A DNA stretch of 12,250 bases, from the NCBI GenBank assembly GCA_034211115.1, contig JAXHTH010000068.1, positions 1 to 12,250 on the forward strand, read 5' to 3'. The position numbers and the translations under genes were made by a program. Below, piece by piece: positions 1 through 5,767 of the stretch (its first letter is position 1; every line of letters starts with the position of its first letter). This DNA is from JAXHTH01 sp034211115 (GTDB lineage Bacteria; Planctomycetota; Phycisphaerae; Phycisphaerales; SM1A02). The notes beneath the pieces were generated by a model. It did no database searches. It was not told where the DNA came from and worked only from the letters and a program-made list of their open reading frames with translations.

Positions 1-463
1 GTTCTCCACCCTCCACACGAACGATGCGCCGTCCACCATCCTGCGTCTGCTCGACCTGGGCATGGAGGCGTTCCTGCTCACCGCGACGATCGAGGCGATC
101 GTGGGCCAGCGGCTCGTGCGGCGGGTCTGCCTCAACTGCAAGGAAGAGTATGTCCCCACCGACGAGCAGCTCATGGAACTCCAGCTTCGCCGACAGGACG
201 TCGAGGGGCGGACCTTCTTCCGCGGACGAGGCTGCGACAACTGCAACCACAGCGGCTACCGCGGGCGCCGCGCGCTCTTCGAGATCATGCAGCTCGACGA
301 CCATCTGCGCGAGCTCGTCATGAGCGAGGGCTCCACCAACGTCCTGCGGGCGGAAGCCCGCAAACGCGGCATGCGCACGCTGCGCGAGAGCGGCCTGCTC
401 GCCATCTACGAAGGGCAGACCACCATCGACGAAGTCGTCCGCGAGACGATGATCGAGGAGTGA
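1..463 (+). CDS. gspE: GspE/PilB-type secretion assembly ATPase, C-terminal part
   Basis: Partial gene: the frame is open from base 2 and stops with TGA at 461-463, leaving 153 visible residues. GspE/PilB ATPases are cytoplasmic hexamers that hydrolyse ATP to drive pseudopilus or pilus assembly through GspF. The fragment opens with the family's histidine-box region (STLHTNDAPSTILRLLDLG, residues 2-20). It then carries the four-cysteine zinc module: Cys43 and Cys46 (CLNC), a 31-residue spacer, then Cys78 and Cys81 (CDNC), followed by the typical GYRGRRALFEI stretch. The end (MRTLRESGLLAIYEGQTTID) is the usual C-terminal signature. The Walker A and B motifs lie upstream of the window. GspE and PilB cannot be separated from this fragment alone; GspE is preferred because the downstream gene order is gsp-like. 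A 52-base gap separates it from gspF. Confidence 0.95.
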   Translation, partial: FSTLHTNDAPSTILRLLDLGMEAFLLTATIEAIVGQRLVRRVCLNCKEEYVPTDEQLMELQLRRQDVEGRTFFRGRGCDNCNHSGYRGRRALFEIMQLDDHLRELVMSEGSTNVLRAEARKRGMRTLRESGLLAIYEGQTTIDEVVRETMIEE

Positions 464-500
464 TCCAGCATGGGCGGCGGCCGGTGGAATCCGGTCCCGC

Positions 501-506
501 AAGGAG
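501..506 (+). promoter_or_regulatory. Shine-Dalgarno of gspF
   Basis: AAGGAG sits 9 bases upstream of the ATG at 516 and supports that start. An alternative frame opening at 470 lacks a comparable site. Confidence 0.75.
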
Positions 507-515
507 CGATACGGA

Positions 516-1814
516 ATGCCGAACTACGTTTACGAAGCGCTCAACTCGGCGGGCAAGCCCCAGAAGGGGACCATCGAGGCCAACTCCAGCGAGGATGCCA
601 TCCAGCGCATCAAGAGCCAGGGCTTTTTCCCGACCTCGGTGCGCGAGCAGAAGGTCAAGGGCGAGAGCGGTGCCGCCCCGGCGGCGGCCGCCGCCCCCCG
701 CAAGCGGAAGAAGAAGGCGAACCTCAACATCGCCATCGGCAAGGTGAACCGGAAGAAGCTGACGACCTTCACCCGCCAGCTTTCCACGCTTCAGGACGCC
801 GGCCTGCCCCTGCTGCGATCGATCCAGATTCTGGAGTCGCAGCAGCGCCCGGGCCTGCTCAAGTCGATCCTGAGCCAGATCAGCGAAGACGTGGAGGCGG
901 GCTCGACGCTGTCCGACTCGATGGCCAAGCATCCCAAGGCCTTCGATCGCCTGTACTGCAAGATGGTCAACGCGGGCGAGATCGGCGGCGTGCTCGACAT
1001 CATCCTCCAGCGCCTCGCCAACCTGCTGGAGAAGGGCCAGCGCCTCCGACGACGCATCATCGGCGCGATGATCTATCCCGCCACGGTGATCACCATCGCC
1101 GTGCTCATCGTCACCGGCATCATGTATTTCGTGATCCCCAAGTTCCAGGAGATCTTCAACGACTTCGAGGTCGAGCTTCCCGGGCTCACCATTTACCTCA
1201 TGAACATGAGCGCCTGGGTGGCGGGAACCGCCCATCCCGATCAGGCGATTCCGGGCGTGGTGTGGATCATCGCCTCGCCCATCATCATCTTCCTGCTCTT
1301 CAAGCTCATCCGCATGACCGGCCCGGGCCGGGCGGCGACCGACATCGTGCGCATCCGCATTCCGCTCGTGGGGCCGCTGCTGCGCAAGTCGGCCATCGCC
1401 CGCTTCACCCGCACCCTGGGCACCCTCATCGCGGCCGGCGTGCCCATTCTCGAGGCGATCATGATCACCCGCGACACCTCGGGCAACTTCGTCTTCGAGC
1501 GGGCGCTCACCCGCGTGCACGACTCGATCCGCGAGGGCGAGTCGTTCTCCGGCCCCCTGCGGGAGGCGAAGGTGTGCGATCCCATCGTGGTGAACATGAT
1601 CGACGTGGGCGAGGAGACCGGCGACATGGACACCATGCTCATGAAGATCGCCGACAACTACGACGAGGAGGTCGACAACGCGGTCCAGGCGCTGATCAGC
1701 ATGCTCGAGCCGCTGCTGGTGGTGTTCCTGGGCGGCATCGTGGGCACCATCGTCATCGCCCTCTTCCTTCCCCTCGTGAAGATGATCGAGAACGTCTCCG
1801 GCGGCGCCGGGTGA
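516..1814 (+). CDS. gspF: T2SS/T4P inner-membrane platform protein GspF
   Basis: The 432-residue product has the usual length of the GspF/PilC family, the polytopic inner-membrane protein that couples the ATPase to pseudopilin assembly. The N-terminus (MPNYVYEALNSAGKPQKGTI) is the classical GspF opening. An Ala/Pro- and Lys-rich linker follows at about residues 51-68. Two homologous GspF domains follow, at about 83-205 and 293-415, each with the family motif: NAGEIGGVLD (152-161) and VGEETGDMDTML (364-375). Hydrophobic segments lie at about 186-206, 248-266 and 400-421, matching the usual three membrane helices. The start is supported by AAGGAG nine bases upstream. It lies 52 bases after gspE and ends 53 bases before the first pseudopilin gene. 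Family assignment is firm; T2SS rather than pilus use is inferred from neighbours. Confidence 0.96.
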   Translation: MPNYVYEALNSAGKPQKGTIEANSSEDAIQRIKSQGFFPTSVREQKVKGESGAAPAAAAAPRKRKKKANLNIAIGKVNRKKLTTFTRQLSTLQDAGLPLLRSIQILESQQRPGLLKSILSQISEDVEAGSTLSDSMAKHPKAFDRLYCKMVNAGEIGGVLDIILQRLANLLEKGQRLRRRIIGAMIYPATVITIAVLIVTGIMYFVIPKFQEIFNDFEVELPGLTIYLMNMSAWVAGTAHPDQAIPGVVWIIASPIIIFLLFKLIRMTGPGRAATDIVRIRIPLVGPLLRKSAIARFTRTLGTLIAAGVPILEAIMITRDTSGNFVFERALTRVHDSIREGESFSGPLREAKVCDPIVVNMIDVGEETGDMDTMLMKIADNYDEEVDNAVQALISMLEPLLVVFLGGIVGTIVIALFLPLVKMIENVSGGAG

Positions 1815-1867
1815 CCCCGGCCGGCGATCCGTCCCCCCGCGAAGTGACCGGGACAAGAGAGCACCTG

Positions 1868-2887
1868 ATGCATCGTTCAGCTCACAGCCCGCCCCGCCCG
1901 CGTCGACGGCCCTTCGCCCGTCGCGCCGCCTTCACGCTCGTCGAGATGCTGATCGTGATCGGCGTGATCATCATCCTCCTGAGCCTGCTCATCGTGGGGC
2001 TGAACATGGCGGCCAAGGCCGCCCAGCGCGCCCACACCCAGAGCCTCATGAACTCGATCAGCCAGGGCCTCGTGCGCTTCAAGGACGATGTCGGGTACTA
2101 CCCGCCCGTGCTCTATCCCAATCGAGCCCTCTACGAGGATCCGGCCGATATCCAGGAGTGGTACTCCTTTACCACGCTGGCCGACTATCTCATCGGCTAC
2201 GGCCCGCACCGCGAAGACGGGTACGGGTACGACCCCGATCTCAGCGGCCTGTGGGACTGGGACGGCGAACAGCCGCCCACGGGCATCCGCCATCCGCGGA
2301 GCGATGGCGTCTGGGGCGCCACCTTCGGCGCCGGCACCGGCATCGTGGCCGACCGCATGAGAAACAGCAGCGGGGACTACGGCTCGGAACAGGTTCCGAA
2401 CCCCTTCGATGAGGGCAAGGTGTACGGGCCGTACATCGAGCTCACGGATAAGGACGTCATCGGCGCGCTCGTCGAGGTGGAACCGGATGTGTATGAAGTC
2501 CGCTTCCCCGGCGAGGCGGGATACGACGAGGATCTTCCCAAGGCGATCGCCGATTACTGGGGCGAGCCCATCGCCTACTACCGGAGACCCTATCCCCCCG
2601 GCGCCCTCACGCAGTCGTATCGCGCGGTGGACTACGACCTGGACGGCGAGCCGGATTCCGTGCCCACCCTCTCCAACGTCTTCTGCCTTCGGCCGTTTGC
2701 GGTCGATGTCGGGGCGGCCGCGGACAGCATCCTCACCGACGCCTCGGGCGACACCACCACCAGCTTCCGGCTGGAGTCGGCCGAGTTCGCCCTGCTCTCC
2801 AAGGGGGCGGATCGCGGTGTCGATCGCGCCTATCGCCGCGACCCCGATGAACTCAACCGGGACAACATCGTGGAGGCCGGACCATGA
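1868..2887 (+). CDS. gspG: GspG-like type II secretion pseudopilin, enlarged
   Basis: Pseudopilin of 339 residues. A 21-residue Arg/Pro-rich leader ends in ARRAA, then FTLVEM with Glu at mature position 5 and a hydrophobic helix to about residue 48. This is a class III signal cut by prepilin peptidase, here with Ala rather than Gly at -1. GspG features are visible: the helix and turn SISQGLVRFKDDVGYYPP (63-80), the YWGEPIAYYR motif (230-239), and a C-terminal loop FALLSKGADRGVD followed by Asp/Asn (307-334), resembling the GspG calcium loop. Classical GspG has about 140 residues; here roughly 150 extra residues, rich in Tyr, Gly and Asp, separate the first element from the WG motif. The ATG at 1868 has only a weak purine-rich site (AAGAGAG). 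An in-frame GTG at 1844 is possible but less likely. The stop overlaps the next gene's start as ATGA. Confidence 0.85.
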   Translation: MHRSAHSPPRPRRRPFARRAAFTLVEMLIVIGVIIILLSLLIVGLNMAAKAAQRAHTQSLMNSISQGLVRFKDDVGYYPPVLYPNRALYEDPADIQEWYSFTTLADYLIGYGPHREDGYGYDPDLSGLWDWDGEQPPTGIRHPRSDGVWGATFGAGTGIVADRMRNSSGDYGSEQVPNPFDEGKVYGPYIELTDKDVIGALVEVEPDVYEVRFPGEAGYDEDLPKAIADYWGEPIAYYRRPYPPGALTQSYRAVDYDLDGEPDSVPTLSNVFCLRPFAVDVGAAADSILTDASGDTTTSFRLESAEFALLSKGADRGVDRAYRRDPDELNRDNIVEAGP

Positions 2888-3657
2888 TCAGGCCGCAACG
2901 GACAGACCGATCGATGCGCCGCCGCGCCGCGTTCACCCTCGTCGAGATGATCATCACCATCGGGGTGATCGTGATCCTCACCGCCCTCACCGTCTCGGCC
3001 ACCGTGGCCCTCTCGCGCCGCAGCGAGGTCAACCAGACCGAGCAGATGCTGCGCCTGCTGGATCTCGCCGTGCAGGAGTGGGAGAGTGAGACGGATCGGA
3101 AGGTCAGTTGGGGCGACGGCGCGCGGTACGACATGCAGATCAACACGCCGCACGTGTTCACCCTGACCGAGGTGCTCCAGCGGATTCGAAGCACGGAGAC
3201 GGTCCGATCGTTCCTCGCGCAGATCCGGCCGGAGTTCCTGTACGAGTACAACTCGGAGGACGAGGTGATCCCGCCCTGGCTGCCTGTCAACCCGGACCCG
3301 GATGATCCGGATCCGAACAAGGCCAACGCCCGGACGAGCTTCCTGCAGGGCGACTGGAACGGCGGCCTCGCCGTGCTCGACCCCTGGAACATGCCCATCC
3401 GCGCCGTTCATCCCGGGCGGCTCCACGAGCCGGGCGATCCCTATGAGCTTGATAACGACGGCACTATTTACCTGAGCGAAGCCGAGGGCACCTACGGCGT
3501 CGAGTCGATTTATGGCAGGTGCGAGAACCGGCGCATCCGCCTTGTCTCCGCCGGGCCGGATGGCAAGTTCGGCAACCTGAGCGCCAACCACCAGACGGAA
3601 GAGCACGAGCAGGCACACGACAACGTTCATTCCTATCCCGTGGAGGATGTCCATTGA
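2884..3657 (+). CDS. Second GspG-like pseudopilin
   Basis: Pseudopilin of 257 residues. The 16-residue leader ends in MRRRAA, then FTLVEM (Glu21 is mature +5) and a hydrophobic helix to about residue 43. Met11 is a possible shorter start, but ATG 2884 has GGAGG (2872-2876) seven bases upstream and overlaps the previous stop (ATGA), so it is preferred. LDPWNMPI (165-172) corresponds to the GspG D-W-G/N-P motif, and RLVSAGPDGKFGNLS (219-233), followed by acidic residues and DNVHS, resembles the C-terminal calcium loop. An acidic proline-rich linker (NPDPDDPDPN, 136-145) sits in the middle. This is the gene that does not fit the standard gspEFGHIJK order. It may be a diverged gspG paralogue, either a second shaft subunit or a minor tip subunit. 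Which of the two G-like proteins is the major pseudopilin cannot be told from sequence. Confidence 0.82.
   Translation: MIRPQRTDRSMRRRAAFTLVEMIITIGVIVILTALTVSATVALSRRSEVNQTEQMLRLLDLAVQEWESETDRKVSWGDGARYDMQINTPHVFTLTEVLQRIRSTETVRSFLAQIRPEFLYEYNSEDEVIPPWLPVNPDPDDPDPNKANARTSFLQGDWNGGLAVLDPWNMPIRAVHPGRLHEPGDPYELDNDGTIYLSEAEGTYGVESIYGRCENRRIRLVSAGPDGKFGNLSANHQTEEHEQAHDNVHSYPVEDVH
3642..3646 (+). promoter_or_regulatory. Shine-Dalgarno deciding the TTG start of the gspH-like gene
   Basis: GGAGG lies inside the end of the preceding gene, seven bases before TTG 3654. No in-frame ATG or GTG gives a sensible prepilin leader here, so this site fixes the TTG as the start. Confidence 0.75.
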
Positions 3658-4559
3658 GCAGGTTCGCCCGACATCACCTTCCGCGGGGCGGCGGCGCGGC
3701 CCGGCCGGGCTTCACCCTCGCCGAGCTGCTGGTGGCGATGGCCATCATCGCCATCATCGCCGGCATCACCGTCGTGTCCGTACGCGGCATCACGAAGGAC
3801 GCCAGGCTGTCCTCCGGCGCCAACGCCGTCACCGCCGCTCTCGACAACGCCCGCGCCCTGGCGATGAAGAACAACCGCATCGTCCTCGTGGCGTTCCGTC
3901 CCCGTTTCGATGGCAACGAGCAGTATGTCGAGGCGGTGACCGCGTGGTGGACGGGCGAGGCGGCGACGGCCGAGGTGGGCGGGGATGAGCGGGTGGTGGA
4001 TCGCTTCGAGCCCATTCCCGATGTGATTGCTCGCGATCTTCCGAGCGGGATCAAGGTGGCCGGCGCCTCCTACGGCTCGGAAGAGGACGAGCTGTGGGTC
4101 ACCCAGAGTCATCTGCCCGCCATCAATCAGGACACCGGGGCCGGCGAAGCCCCGGGCGAGATCATCGCCGTCATGTATGCCGCCGACGGCTCGATCATCA
4201 CCCGGAATCCGCAGGCGGATGTCAACCGCACCTTTCTCGATTTCAATCGCAGCGGCCACCAGACTTTTGGTCCCCTTGAGAATCCCTGGACTGAGATTAC
4301 CTACGACCCTGCCTTCCCTCCGACAATTGATCCCGCGGATTTCAACGGCAACTACTTCTATCAGTCGCATGCGGACGACGAACCGTATCTCAGCTTCGTT
4401 CCCTTCCTCGCCGTGTTCGATGATGACGAGGCGCGCGAGCGTTTCGACACATCATTGTGGACGAGTGCGAGCAATCGCAATACCGATCTGAAGGGCTTCA
4501 TTGACACGACGGCGGATCGAATCCACTTCAACCGCTATACGGGAGTGGTGATGCGATGA
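3654..4559 (+). CDS. gspH: GspH/FimT-like minor pseudopilin, TTG start
   Basis: Minor pseudopilin of 301 residues. The chosen start is TTG at 3654, overlapping the previous stop as TTGA and placed seven bases after GGAGG. It gives a 19-residue leader (basic, ending ARPG), then FTLAEL with Glu24 at mature +5 and a hydrophobic helix to about residue 44. The nearest in-frame ATG, at 3519, lies deep inside the preceding gene and would add 45 unrelated residues. GspH/FimT character is seen in ARLSSGANAVTAALDNARAL (50-69), followed by AMKNNRIVLVAF, the conserved long helix plus first strand, and in the short C-terminal strand IHFNRYTGVVMR (290-301). GspH usually has about 150-190 residues, so the central region (about 85-285), acidic and rich in Asp, Asn and Phe, is extended. 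GspH is expected in the pseudopilus tip. The stop overlaps the next start (ATGA). Confidence 0.85.
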   Translation: MSRFARHHLPRGGGAARPGFTLAELLVAMAIIAIIAGITVVSVRGITKDARLSSGANAVTAALDNARALAMKNNRIVLVAFRPRFDGNEQYVEAVTAWWTGEAATAEVGGDERVVDRFEPIPDVIARDLPSGIKVAGASYGSEEDELWVTQSHLPAINQDTGAGEAPGEIIAVMYAADGSIITRNPQADVNRTFLDFNRSGHQTFGPLENPWTEITYDPAFPPTIDPADFNGNYFYQSHADDEPYLSFVPFLAVFDDDEARERFDTSLWTSASNRNTDLKGFIDTTADRIHFNRYTGVVMR

Positions 4560-5767
4560 TGATCAGGAAGGCATCGAGGCATCGAGGCATCATGGCATCA
4601 GGTGGGAACGGTGTCGTGGCGCCGCGGCGTGCGTTTTCGCTCGTCGAGGTCCTGATGGCGATCTTCATTCTCGGCATCGGGGTGATCAGCATCGCCGCCC
4701 TCTTCCCCGCCGGCATCGCCCAGCAGCGCAAGTCCGTGGACGATGTGATGGGGCCCATCGTCGCGGAGAACGCCCTCGCCGTCCTCCGCAGCAAGCTCTC
4801 GCCGGAAGACTTCGGCACCTTCGAGGAGTTCAGCCCCGACTACCCCCAGGTTATCACGGTCTTCTCCCCGCGTCCCACCGTGCCCGGCGACTGGTCGTGG
4901 CTGAGGCCGGCCTTCATCCGCGCCAACACCTACCCGGACAAGTGGCCTTACGGCGCCATCGACATCTTCAACGGCGCCTACCACCAGAGCGTCACCGCCC
5001 AGGTCGAGTTCCCCGGCGGATACGGAGACACTGATCCCTTCCTCGACGCCATCCCGTACAACACGGATCGGTACGGCGGCACGCCGCCCGCGATCATCTT
5101 CAGCCAGCAGGAGCGGTTCTATCCCCAGGCGTCCCATACGCCCATCGATTACTCGAACATCACCGGCGAGGAAAGGCTGCCCAAGCCGCAGTACGTGTGG
5201 GACTGCATGTTCCGCCGCTTCCAGGGCAGAATCCTCGTGGCCATCTTCGTCTATCGCGTGAGCATGCCCGGCGGCGAGATGTCCGAGTACGCCGTGCCTC
5301 AGCCCCCGGGCTCCGGCTTGAAGCCGCTTATTCCAGTGTGGGTCGAGCTCACGGACGCGAACGAACCCGAGCCGTGGCGCGGCGAGGCGTGGGACGCGTA
5401 CGGCGAAGATCTTATCGAGGGCACCGCCGATGACGCGCTCCTCGTCGGCACGACCGGCGAAGAATACGACATCACCAACAACGCCCACCAGTGGCAGATG
5501 GGCGGCCAGTGGCTGCTGGATCAGAACAACAACGTCCATCGCGTGCTGTCGGGCCGGCGGAACCCGGCGGACGGCCCCGTGGAGCTGCTGCGCCCCCCGC
5601 CGGCCATGCCTGCCGTCAACTCGTATTACATGCTCGCGCCCGATGATCCCAACCGGGTTGGCATGGACAACATCGTCACCGACATCTGGTACATCCCCAC
5701 CACCCTGATCTCGCAGGGGGTCGAGTACCGCTTCACGCCCGTGTACATCGCGGTGAAGGAGCTGTGA
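4556..5767 (+). CDS. gspI: GspI/PilV-like minor pseudopilin, enlarged
   Basis: Minor pseudopilin of 403 residues. Starting at ATG 4556 (ATGA overlap with the previous stop; a second ATG at 4559), the 26-residue leader ends APRRA, then FSLVEV with Glu31 at mature +5. The helix VLMAIFILGIGVISIAALFP and the following AQQRKSVDDVMGPIVAENAL resemble the N-terminal helix of GspI/PilV. GspI is usually about 120-130 residues, so nearly 300 extra residues follow. These are rich in Pro, Tyr and Asp and have no domain I recognise. Leader residues 5-15 (KASRHRGIMAS) are encoded by the octamer repeat that also heads the next gene. The in-frame ATG at 4592 would give a 14-residue leader, which is also plausible. 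Upstream purines (GGGAG 4541-4545) are ten bases from 4556. The stop TGA overlaps the next start by one base. Confidence 0.82.
   Translation: MMIRKASRHRGIMASGGNGVVAPRRAFSLVEVLMAIFILGIGVISIAALFPAGIAQQRKSVDDVMGPIVAENALAVLRSKLSPEDFGTFEEFSPDYPQVITVFSPRPTVPGDWSWLRPAFIRANTYPDKWPYGAIDIFNGAYHQSVTAQVEFPGGYGDTDPFLDAIPYNTDRYGGTPPAIIFSQQERFYPQASHTPIDYSNITGEERLPKPQYVWDCMFRRFQGRILVAIFVYRVSMPGGEMSEYAVPQPPGSGLKPLIPVWVELTDANEPEPWRGEAWDAYGEDLIEGTADDALLVGTTGEEYDITNNAHQWQMGGQWLLDQNNNVHRVLSGRRNPADGPVELLRPPPAMPAVNSYYMLAPDDPNRVGMDNIVTDIWYIPTTLISQGVEYRFTPVYIAVKEL
4568..4600 (+). repeat. Octamer repeat in the gspI-like leader
   Basis: Three octamers in tandem (GCATCGAG, GCATCGAG, GCATCATG) and the start of a fourth (GCATCAGG) sit just inside the gene start. 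They match the first repeat unit of the next gene (5773-5805) at 30 of 33 bases, and the reading frame is the same. The encoded peptides are KASRHRGIMAS here and KASWHRGIMAS there. Confidence 0.9.
5756..5761 (+). promoter_or_regulatory. Shine-Dalgarno favouring ATG 5767 for the gspJ-like gene
   Basis: AAGGAG lies at the very end of the gspI-like gene. Spacing is five bases to ATG 5767 but only two to the in-frame GTG at 5764, so the ATG is preferred. Confidence 0.65.

Noticed and set aside
470..1867. Open frame in phase with gspG that extends back through the whole of gspF
   Set aside because: The translation is a low-complexity Arg/His/Pro/Gly-rich shadow of gspF, caused by high GC. The pseudopilin begins at ATG 1868.
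3290..3320. GGATCC/GATCCGG-rich near-palindromic stretch
   Set aside because: It is explained by codons for an acidic Asp-Pro linker (NPDPDDPDPN) in the second G-like pseudopilin.
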